Below, in pieces: positions 22,108 through 33,640 of a DNA stretch of 64,000 nt (position 1 is the first letter of the stretch; each line of letters begins with the position of its first letter). Source of the stretch: Prinsepia uniflora (taxonomy: Eukaryota > Streptophyta > Magnoliopsida > Rosales > Rosaceae); NCBI GenBank assembly GCA_032719365.1, contig CM064873.1, positions 36,867,742-36,931,741 on the forward strand, written 5' to 3'. The position numbers and the translations under genes were made by a program. The notes beneath the pieces were generated by a model that was not told where the DNA came from, did not search any database, and saw only the letters and a list, made by a program, of their open reading frames with translations.

Positions 22108-22626
22108 CATGGGTCCCACTGAAAATATCTGGCCTAATCAGATTTTTCCAAATCATCCCCGTCTCGAAGTACGTGCATAGTGAAATCGACCTTCCGTGAC
22201 CTATAACTTCCCCGTTCGAAATCCGATTTCAGCATGCCGCCTGTCTATGGATTCGTATCGTCCCGATCTACGTAACGGTCCTTGGCCCTCGGCCATTGGA
22301 CATCCTGGTTAAAAAGTCAACATTTGCTCCTTTTTAACCAAAAGTACTAAAATTCCCCTAAACTTCCGAACGTCATAACTTCTTCCTCGAATGTCGAAAT
22401 TGAACGTGCCACCTGTCTATGAACTCGTGACGTCACGAACTACGTCACGGTCATCGGTCAAAGTCCATTTTGACTGCCCGAACGAAAAGTCAACGTTTTA
22501 CCCACGCTAGGGGCAAAACGGTCATTTTGCGTCGTTCGTCCGATTTCGCCTAACTAATCACCGATTAACCTCAGTAATCGTGATTAGTCACAAATCTAAT
22601 CTTGGAATTTGGGACGGGTCGTTACA

Positions 22627-23149
22627 CCCCACATGTCCATCATCTTGTGGACAGCATTATAAATATCCAATCACATTTTCCCATATGGCCTTATCTGATT
22701 GGCCCAAGTGTGAAAAGACCAAAATGCCCCTAAGTCCAAAATTACCATTTTGCCCTTCAACTTCCTAGGCCCATAACTTATCCGTCCGATGTCCGATGAC
22801 AGCGTGCCGCCTGTCGTTGTCCTCAGGACGTTGAGACCTAGCTAACGGTCCTTGCTCTACGTGAAAATTAAAAGTCCAACAAAAAGTCAACATTTCCCCC
22901 TATTAACTAAGATTACGGTAATGCCCTTAACCTTCCAAACACCATAAATTTTTCTCCAATTGTCCAAATCGGACGTGCCACCTGTCTACGGACTCGTCAC
23001 GTCCTAAACTATGTCACGGTCAATGGTCAAAGCTCGTTCAACCTACAAATCAAAAAGTCAACTTTTGGCACACTATTCACAAGGGAAAAATCATCCTTTT
23101 TATACAAATATTTTAGAAAATTACAATTGTACCCTTCCCGAAGGTACAG
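22627..23149 (-). mobile_element. Gypsy LTR fragment (N), minus strand, interrupted by element F
   Basis: Carries the two conserved boxes CGTGCCGCCTGTC (22803-22815 area) and CGTGCCACCTGTC (22974-22986 area) seen in all LTRs of the region. It stops at the left target copy of element F, and its last bases resume beyond F as GTTGTTACA at 32448-32456, the minus-strand LTR start TGTAACAAC. Element F therefore inserted close to the start of this LTR. The other end, near 22627, meets LTR E with no visible duplication. Confidence 0.65.
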
Positions 23150-23427
23150 TGACAGGACCCGCCCCGATCCCACAGGGACCACAAGGGGACGTGCCCTGCT
23201 CCCGTCTGACACCCAATAATTCATACCAATTTTAATCTCAAAACATCAATTGCATAAATAACCAAATTAAAGTCGTACATCAAATCCGAATTAACAGATG
23301 TCAGACAAGGGATGAAATCCAAAATTACAAGTTGCGAGCACGACTCTAAAATAAAACAGGGGTTCAGGTACGCAGAAGTAGATCTATGCCTCAGCCTCAG
23401 TTTCCTCCTCTACCTCAGTATCACGAC

Positions 23428-24109
23428 CTGGAGGGGTTACCAAAAACAATAAGGGTGAGTGGACCGAAACTCAAGTTTATAAAATCATTTGGTAAGTAAA
23501 ACATATAATTTACCCCTCCGTTTTCCAAACATGCATGCATCATTATTTAAAATCATAAGTCATATAATATGAACCATAAGGCATGTAATAAAACCATAAG
23601 TATAATTTTAGTTGCTGCACTATACACTCCAATCCCGACATCACCTGATGTTTGACGTTCTTGACGCCTAATAAGGTCACAATAATAATAAGGCTACGCG
23701 TGCCACTCGGGTCTCAATTTCCGAGCTAAATCCCCGAATCCTGTTCGGGTACAGCATCACCTGATGCAGCATCACCTGATGCTTAGCGTCATAGACGCTG
23801 GACGTACTAGACGCCCGTGACCTCTCCGGGGTACCTCGCCGGAGGAGACAATATAATATGGAAGGATCTATACAGTGCAGTACCAAATACATTTTATTGA
23901 TATCCACATGCAAAGCATATATATACATAGATAAAATCCGAACCAATCATTAAGTTTTCATCAGACGGGTCTCAAGCCCAAATACCGTGAAACGTGCCAT
24001 AACCATATTTTCCATATCATCAAAACCATTATCGTTTTAGCATGTGAATAAGTATAATATACCAGAAAACATTTATGCACGCAAGGGTTTAAGAAAATGG
24101 CCCACTCAC
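23428..24109 (-). other. Putative LTR leader intron (element F 3' LTR)
   Basis: On the minus strand the donor is GTGAGTGGGCC (24109-24099) and the downstream box GGTCCACTCAC (23465-23455). The single donor change from A to G keeps pairing as a G-U wobble. CCCCTCCAG ends at 23428. The 682-nt interval is shorter than in other subfamilies. Confidence 0.45.
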
Positions 24110-24446
24110 AGTACAATCCTGCTGCAAACCGAACGTATACCCTCGTTCTGGTACGCTTATACAATCCCTGTCATATCCAAAGTATACGTAAGGGTCCATA
24201 CAAACCCCTAACATTTAACCATGAAACCCTAGACCGAAACCGGTCCGGAAAAGTCGCCCGAACGCGCTTCCCAAGGCAATAAAACTCATTTTGACCAACT
24301 TAATGATCTCCGATCGACCCGAAACCACCGCCATTGGATCCGGATCGTCGAAACCTAAAGAATGGTGGTGGTCCCACCAAAATTACTGTTCACACGCGCC
24401 CCCACGCGTAGGTCAACGCGTCGGTCAACGCAGGAACAGTTCCTGC

Positions 24447-24757
24447 TGACGTCATCGCTGACATCATGCTGACGTCATCTGACAGCTGTCAGGTCTGACA
24501 TGTCAGACTTTGACAGGTGCCACGTGTCAACATCCGATTGGTCCACCTCACTGATCTGTCAGGCCACGTGTTAGATCTGACATGTGCCACGTGTCAGCAC
24601 GGCACTGGTCCACGTCACTGACATGTCAGTGACACGTGGCAGTCCCAGATTGGGCCACGTCACTGACATGTCAGTGCTGACTGTGCACTGACATGTGACA
24701 CGTGTCGGCTCACGGTTGGTCCACGTCACCTGACAATCTGACAGGGTGCCACGTCAT
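24447..24757. promoter_or_regulatory. Dense G-box / TGACGTCA / TGACATGTCA array in LTR
   Basis: Within about 310 bp there are several ACGTG cores (GCCACGTGTCA, GGCCACGTG, GTGACACGTGGCA), two TGACGTCA palindromes, repeated TGACATGTCA palindromes and repeated GGTCCACGTCAC. ACGT-core palindromes are known targets of plant bZIP factors. The array lies upstream of the putative leader intron. Confidence 0.65.
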
Positions 24758-25958
24758 CACCTCTGTCCTCAGACGGGTTGACCCGTATTTCTGCAACTCG
24801 GGTCGATCAGACCCGCGATCATGACCCGGTCACCATTTCTTCCACACTCAACCATTTCAGTCCTAGTTTGTTCCTAGATGCTCGTCTTAATCCCAGAAAG
24901 GGTTCTATGGAATCAAAATCGACAAATACAGACGGGAATCGAAGGCTTACCTCGAAGAACAGAGCTGGTTTCCCGTCGCCGTTTAGCCACCGTCCTGATC
25001 ACCTCCGGTCGCGAACTCAAGCCCAGAAGGTTCCTATAAGTCCCTAGAGTCGATTAGGATTAATAGGAAACAAAACTAAACGTGGGAATTTGAGTTACCA
25101 AAATCTGAGTTTTAGAAACCGTTTCGGGTTTTCCGGTTTTCCCACCTCGCCGTCGTCCACCGCCGCTCACCGCCGTGCCTCAGTCCTTCCCCGTGGGTCC
25201 AACAACACACAGACGCAGAGACAAAGTGTAGTGCGCAAGGGTTGGATCAAAGAGCAATGAGTGAGGGTGTCGGGTGAGAATTATATAGAAATGGAGGGAA
25301 ATGATGGACGGCCCAGATTGAATCTCAGAAATGAGATCAAGGGCTGAGATGCAATCTGAGGGTTTTGAGATGAAGGGTTGAGATCAAAAGCAGATTAAAT
25401 CCTATTTAAATGCTTAGTGGAGCTTGATCCAATCCAGCCAATGGGTGAGTGACACTTGTCACTCCCCAGGTGTCCTCCAATCAAAAATTTAAGAATAAAA
25501 TATTCGTCACGAAAACCGAGACACAAACCTCCCGATTTCACGTTTCTGACCATAACTTCCTCGTACGAAGTCCGATTTCGGCGTGCCGCCTGTCAATGGA
25601 CTCAGGACGTCGAGACCTACCCAACGGTCCTTGAGTCAACTGAAAATTAGTTATTAGACGAAAAGTCAACATTTTCGCCCCCAAAAGTCCAAATTATGGT
25701 AATACCCCTGAACTTCCGATAGTCATAACTTTCTCCTCGAATGTCGGAATCGAACGTGCCGCCTGCCTATGAACTCGTGACGTCCCAAACTACGTCACGG
25801 TCATCGGTCAAAGTCCGTTTGACCGCCCGATCAAAAGTCAACGTTTTGCCCACGAACCAGGGGCAAATCGGTCATTTTGCACATTTTGTCCGATTTCGAC
25901 CAACTAACACCGATCAATCCCACTAATCAAATCCCGAAATTCGGGACGGGTCGTTACA

Positions 25959-28199
25959 ACCTTCCCTCCTAAATTAATTTCGTCCTCGAAATTCCAAACG
26001 ATCCAGTCTCAACGTTCATCCCTCCTGAATTTTGTTTCGTTCTCAGAATTCTAACTATCCCAATTTCACAACCACTTAGTGGAAAGTAAAATTGACCTCG
26101 TAACACGTGTACACTCGTACACCAACTACTCAGAACACACTTGTCTGCACCTAAACGTACCACTAGTACGCGCGTCGTATTGACTCCATTCGACCCCGTC
26201 GAATGACTGAAACTACCCGTTTCGGATTGACACCGATTGTCAAATCTACCCTTTTGATGACGCAACAACTCAACGATTCCCTTCTCAATCACCCATCATG
26301 GTACCTAATCCCACTGGGAGTCATCAGACCTCACTCAATAATCCACGTTGACACATCCCGACAATCTGTCACCATTCAGAAGTTTGTCAGTCGAAAACTG
26401 ACACTAGACTCACTCGTGGCTACTCAAGCCATCAACATACTTAATTCAAAGATATACCTACCAACAATTCACTCGACCTGTGTGTAATTAGACTTATCGG
26501 AAATACCATGACCCATCGCATAACATCCAATGTCGACCTCGGCTAATCCAATGGTATCGGAACCAATCCTGTTACCAACACTCACCGATGTACCTCGGGT
26601 ATGACTCGTGTACCATTACCTGACACTACAAATCTGCAACGTATCGTACCTCGAACTAGGTACAAAGTACACACATCAATCCATCGACCAGACTACAACC
26701 GCCTAGGTCATAGCCAAACACGTACCAAATAATGGAGTACCTTTGCCTAAACCAGCATGAGACAAAACGAACTCCATCCACCTTGGTTAATACATTCGAT
26801 TGACTTCATAGGGAAGCCAATCTCACTATCAATACGTCTAAGGTTGACAACATTCGACCACGTCAGAAACCTAATCACCCAAGTAATATACCATAAGGAA
26901 ACCCCTTCGAAAAGAAGTTCAGTCCCGTCATTTACGACTCACATCCCAAAGTAAGGGTGATAATCTCCCTATATGGATCATCAAAATCACGATCCAGACA
27001 CGGCACTGCGTCCCTGACCGGTAACATCCCGATCCTAGGTCGTCACAATGCCCAAAGTTCTCCACAACACAATCCCGATCCACCTAGGATCCGCCAGTTA
27101 ACTATTAGACTCCGAACCATAGGGTCTTACACTCTCAACTAATCTGTATACTGTCGCAACGTTCGACAACTAACTCCCACAACTAGACCGATCAGTCAAC
27201 GACGAAAAACACGCCGAGACTGTGGGTCCCAACCATTTACCTTGTACCTATCCTTGTTATCCGCTTAGGAAAACTAAGGATGATCAAAATGATGACGCTA
27301 AAACTCATCCTACGTGGATGCAATCAAAAGCTCGCTGCACTCACCATACCACGTAATTTAACACTATCTGCCACCAAGCAGAAAATGAGGTATCACGCTA
27401 ACGAAACTTCGATATACCCAACTCCTCCTGATGACCCAAGACAGTTCCCGGGTCCACCAACCAATATCTGACCAGTGTACTAATGACAACGACCATCACC
27501 TACCCTGGCAGAACCTGAGAGGTCACCCTAGTGGCTTCGAAAATACCCCTTACCAATGCGGAATACCCGCACAACTCTCGTTACCGCAACACAACCTCTC
27601 TTGATACCGTAGTTCCAACCCTGTCGGAACCAACGCATCCGGACATCAACTACGTGTCCCCCCTTTTTGACTGGTTACTGACACATGCCCATTCGATGAA
27701 GTCAAATCCCGACTCGTAACTCAAAGTTAGCCCAACACCGATACTAGCACCAGCACCAGTACCAGCACCAACACACTATTAACGATACTAGTAACAGCCC
27801 ACCGGCATACATACTAGTATCAGTACAAAAAGTATCAACATACAACCATCCACACTTGCACACCGTGTGCAAATCGGACAACCCTGGATCTCCGCTCATA
27901 CCGAACGACGATCCCGTACCTCTACTCGTACCTTCTGGGTCTCCGCTCATACCGAACGACGATCCCCATTACTTCTGCCAAAAAGAAGAAAACTCAGCCG
28001 CTCGTTCCCAGCATCCCTGGGTACGAACACCCTGACAACTTGTACGAGAAGAGAGGATGTCCCTCGATTCTCAATATTAGTGACTGTAACCACTCCGATA
28101 CTAGTGTCTGCTACAACCTCGTGCGGACCTAACCAACAGACCTTGCTACCAAGTCTCCGCAGAATCGCCTACTACAATAATCAATGAGCGAACCGTGCT
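25959..28199 (-). mobile_element. Non-coding internal region of element F
   Basis: No open frame longer than about 110 codons and no recognisable polymerase or integrase motif. The end next to the 3' LTR keeps the EFRGRNS-like terminus (around 25975-25990) and a purine-rich tract before the LTR. A 27-bp direct repeat (CTCCGCTCATACCGAACGAC core) occurs at about 27890 and 27940. This is decayed or replaced pol sequence. Confidence 0.6.
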
Positions 28200-28440
28200 C
28201 CGTCAACCAATCCATTCCCAAGACAACATCATAAGGATTTGATCAACAAGTAAGTCTACATCCTCAATTCTTACCGGGCACCTCCGAATCATCTAATTCA
28301 GAAGGTACACGATGCCCATCGGGGTGCCAACACCCATTTCGAAATCTATGGCTGCTACCACACAATCAAGCATACTAGTACAACTCCTCAAAATAAAAGA
28401 ATGGGTAGCCCCAACATCAAATAACACACGTACAACAAGA
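28200..28440 (-). pseudogene. Remnant of gypsy protease
   Basis: The minus strand reads VRVLFDVGATHSFILRSC and then a decayed counterpart of the usual YDVVLGMDWL segment. The active-site motif is DVG where most gypsy proteases have DSG or DTG. No downstream pol follows. Confidence 0.65.
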
Positions 28441-28451
28441 TTCGAGATACG

Positions 28452-29504
28452 CTAAGTACCTGTACCGACACCGGGTGTCGTCCATCCTTGTTGCATCGTG
28501 ACAGCAATTATACGAGCTCGTGGTCCAGTAGCCTGTCCGCGCCCACGTGCTCCACGTCTCGCACTACCAGTTCCGCTCAGTCCTCGGCCTCCGATAGTGT
28601 TGGAAGCCGAACCTTGCACCACACCGATGCCTCCCGTATCGTTACCCAAGTGCACAGCTGGACAATCCCGAGCATAGTGGCCCGAACCACTGTATGCAAA
28701 GCAAACGATTACACCCAGTCCCCCAGCCGACTTACTGGATGCACCATTCCGAGGAAATTTCGATCTCGATTTCTGGGAACTCCCAAAGCGACCCGGCCCT
28801 CCTCGGCCGCGCGATGATGTTCCACAACTGTGTCCTCCCTTCGCTCCTCGATGGCTCACCGGTCCAAGACACGGACGATCCCTGCGTCGTTCCTCACCAG
28901 ATAATTGTGGTGCCTGGTGTGTCGCCAAGCTAGTCTCGACACGAACCGCGGCATCCACCATGTCCTTCAGGGTAGCATGACAGACAGTTGTCATACCCGC
29001 CCGAATATCCCCTTGGAGCCCAAGCTCAAACCTCAGACATTTATCCCTCTCTGTGCTCACAAAGGCCGCTGCGAACCGAGAAAGTCTCACAAAGGCCTGC
29101 CCATAATCCGTCACTGACATAACACCTTGCTCAAGTCGTAAAAACTCTGCTTCACGGGCAGCGTGAAAAGATAGTGGGTAGGTCTGGTGGTCCAAGAATT
29201 TCGCACGAAAGTCCTCCCAAGTAGTCGTGTGGACCGACCAACCAGACATCTCCAGGCCGTACCACCATTGGTAGGCCCCGCCTTCCAGTAGGAAGGTCGC
29301 CAATGCCACGCGCTCATCCGCTGGACAGCGCATCACTGCATAGATCCTCTCCCATCTGGAAATCCAATCATGAGCATCATTGGGGTTTGATCCCCCGCTA
29401 AAGTGTGTGGCTCCCAAACGTTGAGCCCTTTCAATGCTTGCGCATTCCATTTCCCTAGCTACCTCCTCGTCAGTTCGTGCATGAGGAATTTTCCTTGGAG
29501 GCAT
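28452..29504 (-). CDS. Gypsy gag polyprotein of element F
   Basis: A 350-codon open frame starting MPPRKIPHARTDEEVARE, the same start as the gag at 15712. It continues with QRLGATHFSGGSNPNDAHDW, the capsid core (GGAYQWWYGLEMSGW), EKCLRFELG-like CLRFELGLQGDIRAG and a nucleocapsid knuckle. The knuckle reads CFAYSGSGHYARDC, so the second zinc-binding cysteine is tyrosine (TAC where TGC is expected). The protein is therefore probably defective in RNA packaging even though its frame is open. It lies 132 bp downstream of the 5' LTR at 29636. A G- and R-rich tail follows the knuckle. Confidence 0.88.
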   Translation of the reverse strand: MPPRKIPHARTDEEVAREMECASIERAQRLGATHFSGGSNPNDAHDWISRWERIYAVMRCPADERVALATFLLEGGAYQWWYGLEMSGWSVHTTTWEDFRAKFLDHQTYPLSFHAAREAEFLRLEQGVMSVTDYGQAFVRLSRFAAAFVSTERDKCLRFELGLQGDIRAGMTTVCHATLKDMVDAAVRVETSLATHQAPQLSGEERRRDRPCLGPVSHRGAKGGHSCGTSSRGRGGPGRFGSSQKSRSKFPRNGASSKSAGGLGVIVCFAYSGSGHYARDCPAVHLGNDTGGIGVVQGSASNTIGGRGLSGTGSARRGARGRGQATGPRARIIAVTMQQGWTTPGVGTGT

Positions 29505-29933
29505 AACTCACTGTCAAGAGGCATCGATCAGATAACAACATTCTTAACACTCGAAAAGTAACTAGTACTAATCGCTAGTCTAGCATGCTGACCATACCCT
29601 AGTACTGACCACAACCTAGTGGTTTGATACCAAGCTGACAGGACCCGCCCCGATCCCACAGGGACCACAAGGGGACGTGCCCTGCTCCCGTCTGACACCC
29701 AATAATTCATACCAATTTTAATCTCAAAACATCAATTGCATAAATAACCAAATTAAAGTCGTACATCAAATCCGAATTAACAGATGTCAGACAAAGGATG
29801 AAATCCAAAATTACAAGTTGCGAGCACGACTCTAAAATAAAACCTGCGGGCAAACCACCCAACAGGGGTTCAGGTACGCAGAAGTAGATCTATGCCTCAG
29901 CCTCAGTTTCCTCCTCTACCTCAGTATCACGAC

Positions 29934-30615
29934 CTGGAGGGGTTACCAAAAACAATAAGGGTGAGTGGACCGAAACTCAAGTTTATAAAATCATTTGGTA
30001 AGTAAAACATATAATTTACCCCTCCGTTTTCCAAACATGCATGCATCATTATTTAAAATCATAAGTCATATAATATGAACCATAAGGCATGTAATAAAAC
30101 CATAAGTATAATTTTAGTTGCTGCACTATACACTCCAATCCCGACATCACCTGATGTTTGACGTTCTTGACGCCTAATAAGGTCACAATAATAATAAGGC
30201 TACGCGTGCCACTCGGGTCTCAATTTCCGAGCTAAATCCCCGAATCCTGTTCGGGTACAGCATCACCTGATGCAGCATCACCTGATGCTTAGCGTCATAG
30301 ACGCTGGACGTACTAGACGCCCGTGACCTCTCCGGGGTACCTCGCCGGAGGAGACAATATAATATGGAAGGATCTATACAGTGCAGTACCAAATACATTT
30401 TATTGATATCCACATGCAAAGCATATATATACATAGATAAAATCCGAACCAATCATTAAGTTTTCATCAGACGGGTCTCAAGCCCAAATACCGTGAAACG
30501 TGCCATAACCATATTTTCCATATCATCAAAACCATTATCGTTTTAGCATGTGAATAAGTATAATAAACCAGAAAACATTTATGCACGCAAGGGTTTAAGA
30601 AAATGGCCCACTCAC
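29934..30615 (-). other. Putative LTR leader intron (element F 5' LTR)
   Basis: Same ends as in the 3' LTR: GTGAGTGGGCC (30615-30605), GGTCCACTCAC (29971-29961) and acceptor CCCCTCCAG to 29934. In the 5' LTR this would lie in the transcribed leader upstream of gag if transcription starts before 30615. Confidence 0.45.
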
Positions 30616-30952
30616 AGTACAATCCTGCTGCAAACCGAACGTATACCCTCGTTCTGGTACGCTTATACAATCCCTGTCATATCCAAAGTATACGTAAGGG
30701 TCCATACAAACCCCTAACATTTAACCATGAAACCCTAGACCGAAACCGGTCCCGAAAAGTCGCCCGAACGCGCTTCCCAAGGCAATAAAACTCATTTTGA
30801 CCAACTTAATGATCTCCGATCGACCCGAAACCACCGCCATTGGATCCGGATCGTCGAAACCTAAAGAATGGTGATGGTCCCACCAAAATTACTGTTCACA
30901 CGCGCCCCCACGCGCAGGTCAACGCGTCGGTCAACGCAGGAACAGTTCCTAC

Positions 30953-31235
30953 TGACGTCATCTGACAGCTGTCAGGTCTGACATGTCAGACTTTGACAGG
31001 TGCCACGTGTCAACATCCGATTGGTCCACCTCACTGATCTGTCAGGCCACGTGTTAGATCTGACATGTGCCACGTGTCAGCACGGCACTGGTCCACGTCA
31101 CTGACATGTCAGTGACACGTGGCAGTCCCAGATTGGGCCACGTCACTGACATGTCAGTGCTGACTGTGCACTGACATGTGACACGTGTCGGCTCACGGTT
31201 GGTCCACGTCACCTGACAATCTGACAGGGTGCCAC
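30953..31235. promoter_or_regulatory. G-box / TGACGTCA array in 5' LTR of element F
   Basis: As at 24447-24757 but with one block containing two TGACGTCA-type sites deleted. GCCACGTGTCA, TGACATGTCA and GGTCCACGTCAC repeats remain. Confidence 0.62.
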
Positions 31236-32456
31236 GTCATCACCTCTGTCCTCAGACGGGTTGACCCGTATTTCTGCAACTCGGGTCGATCAGACCCGCG
31301 ATCATGACCCGGTCACCATTTCTTCCACACTCAACCATTTCAGTCCTAGTTTGTTCCTAGATGCTCGTCTTAATCCCAGAAAGGGTTCTATGGAATCAAA
31401 ATCGACAAATACAGACGGGAATCGAAGGCTTACCTCGAAGAACAGAGCTGGTTTCCCGTCGCCGTTTAGCCACCGTCCTGATCACCTCCGGTCGCGAACT
31501 CAAGCCCAGAAGGTTCCTATAAGTCCCTAGAGTCGATTAGGATTAATAGGAAACAAAACTAAACGTGGGAATTTGAGTTACCAAAATCTGAGTTTTAGAA
31601 ACCGTTTCGGGTTTTCCGGTTTTCCCACCTCGCCGCCGTCCACCGCCGCTCACCGCCGTGCCTCAGTCCTTCCCCGTGGGTCCAACAACACACAGACGCA
31701 GAGACAAAGTGTAGTGCGCAAGGGTTGGATCAAAGAGCAATGAGTGAGGGTGTCGGGTGAGAATTATATAGAAATGGAGGGAAATGATGGACGGCCCAGA
31801 TTGAATCTCAGAAATGAGATCAAGGGCTGAGATGCAATCTGAGGGTTTTGAGATGAAGGGCTGAGATCAAAAGCAGATTAAATCCTATTTAAATGCTTAG
31901 TGGAGCTTGATCCAATCCAGCCAATGGGTGAGTGACACTTGTCACTCCCCAGGTGTCCTCCAATCAAAAATTTAAGAATAAAATATTTGACACGAAAACC
32001 AAGACATAAACCTCCCGATTTCACGTTTCTGACCATAACTTCCTCGTACGAAGTCCGATTTCGGCGTGCCGCCTGTCAATGGACTCAGGACGTCGAGACC
32101 TACCCAACGGTCCTTGAGTCAACTGAAAATTAGTTATTAGACGAAAAGTCAACATTTTTGCCCCAAAAAGTCCAAATTACGGTAATACCCCTGAACTTCC
32201 GATAGTCATAACTTTCTCCTCGAATGTCGGAATCGAACGTGCCGCCTGCCTATGAACTCGTGACGTCCCGAACTATGTCACGGTCATTGGTCAAAGTCTG
32301 TTTGACCGCTCGATCAAAAGTCAACGTTTTGCCCACGAACCAGGGGCAAAACGGTCATTTTGCACATTTTGTCCGATTTCGACCAACTAATCACCGATCA
32401 ATCCCACTAATCAAATCCTGAAATTCGGGACTGGTCGTTACATACAGGTTGTTACA

Positions 32457-33406
32457 TTGAAGCTTGCATCAGTGGTGATGGTGGGCGTGGTTTGGATAGA
32501 TACGCATTGGTTGGCGTGAGTAAGTTATCACTTGGAGTGGGCCCCAAGCGTGTAGTGGGAAATTTAGACACGTGGGTACATGTGGTGCACCAGTCGTAAT
32601 TATGATAGAAGTGATGGTGATCGGAACCTTTCCAATGTAATGGGTTGGTGAGGACGTGGACTGGATATTAGATACCGTGTGTTTGGGACGGAGTGATTTG
32701 GTAGGGTTCAGTCATTGGTGGGAGAGGAAGCTCAGAGTTGTGGATGACTAAGGGAAACCTACAGTGTAGATGTGTTATCACTACGAGACGAGTATTTGGT
32801 GAGGTCTACTTACCCACAGGTTGAGCTAGTTGGTGCTTCGTGTAACCACAGATGAGGTGAGCGGGCAGGTTGCTTCGTATGAAGCGACTGCTCTATAACT
32901 CTGGCTGAGTCCACGAGGATCGCTAAAGGAGTCGATTGAAGTGAGTATCGAGACCGATAAAGGCCGCCATTTTGTGCTTGGCTTAGTTAGGTGAAATTCG
33001 TGCCATTTTGACGGAAGAATCTTACGCTACATTGAGGGAGTTGTGGTACGAGGTTGGTGTCTTGACCCGAGTAGCGGTTGTCGAGGTGATGTCGGTGACT
33101 GAATGTCGATTGGAGATGATGGTTGAAGCTCTGATACCAAGGTGGTATGGTCAAGCGGTGATAGTTGGAAGGTGTTCGTATAATCCCATAATTGTCAAGA
33201 GTGTTCGAGTGGTATGGTTGTCAAGGTGATGTTCAATGGGTCAGTCTGAGTTATTGACGTCGTTGAGTAGCATCTGTCAGGTGGTATCGACGTGGGATGT
33301 GTCATCAATTGTGGACTCCTGCGTAGGACGTGGATTGCCACAGTTGGGGTGTGGAATTGGATGAGTTTGAAATTTTGAGGAGGAAATTATTGTAAGAGGG
33401 GTAGTC
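32457..33406 (+). pseudogene. Internal remnant of gypsy element K with gag trace
   Basis: Around 32990-33055 the plus strand reads GEIRAILTEESYATLREL, matching GEIRAIVTAGSFATLREL in the gag at 10273. The rest is too decayed to read. It ends with a purine-rich tract (TAAGAGGGGTAGTC) before an LTR start at 33407, so this is the internal region of a plus-strand, probably pol-less, element. A reverse-oriented TGGTATCAGAGC occurs near 33130. Confidence 0.65.
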
Positions 33407-33437
33407 TGTAACGACCCGTCCCGAATTTCGGAATTAG
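33407..33437 (+). mobile_element. LTR H of element K, first segment
   Basis: TGTAACGACCCGTCCCGAAT is the LTR start. It is interrupted after 31 bases by solo LTR G; the LTR continues at 36020-36126 and again at 42492-45103. Confidence 0.8.
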
Positions 33438-33640
33438 TGACATGCCCCATCCAATCCCCTAAGGATTAACGCGGGATGAGACATGATCCCGTCTAACACA
33501 CATGCCACCCGAGGTAACACGCGGGTCGGACAAGGGATAACCTGAAATCCTTATCCCAATGGGCCCCCAGAGTGCGCCAGGATCAGCCGAGGAATGTGAG
33601 GTATCGGTCTCTGCCACAGCCCGCATCTGCTATCAACAAC

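Larger units (their letters stand above)
20285..22626 (-). mobile_element. Gypsy LTR (E), minus strand, left end cut
   Basis: On the minus strand it starts TGTAACGACCCGTCCC at 22626. It runs through the conserved 24-base palindrome (22084-22107), a degenerate donor region near 20983 and a hairpin-type array (20690-20790), then stops where element B inserted. The last part (20290-20350) matches 63386-63450 of another LTR. The GT-rich stretch at 21811-21830 is a simple repeat. No gene is supported in it. Confidence 0.85.
23150..25958 (-). repeat. 3' LTR of element F
   Basis: Begins on the minus strand at 25958 with TGTAACGACCCGTCCCGAAT, ends at 23150 with GGGGCGGGTCCTGTCA. It contains the palindrome (25445-25464), a dense bZIP-site array (24447-24757), the donor-like site (24099-24109) and its complement (23455-23465). 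Short repeats of GCATCACCTGATG occur at 23755-23782. Confidence 0.92.
23150..32442 (-). mobile_element. Structurally complete, pol-less gypsy element F, TSD TACAG
   Basis: Two long LTRs (23150-25958 and 29636-32442) bound an internal region with gag in the 5' part. TACAG occurs on both sides (23145-23149 and 32443-32447). LTR ends read TGTAACGACC...CCTGTCA on the minus strand. LTR lengths are nearly equal (2809 and 2807), with a few substitutions, a roughly 22-bp indel near 23364/29863 and another near 24450/30955. The insertion is thus moderately young. The internal region has no reverse transcriptase or integrase, so it must have been mobilised by another element. Confidence 0.93.
29636..32442 (-). 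repeat. 5' LTR of element F
   Basis: Partner of 23150-25958. The primer-binding region on the minus strand, just inside at 29635, reads CTTGGTATCAAACC, so only the first nine bases fit initiator tRNA-Met and the rest has diverged. It contains the palindrome (31929-31948), bZIP-site array (30953-31235), donor-like site (30605-30615) and complement (29961-29971). Confidence 0.92.
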
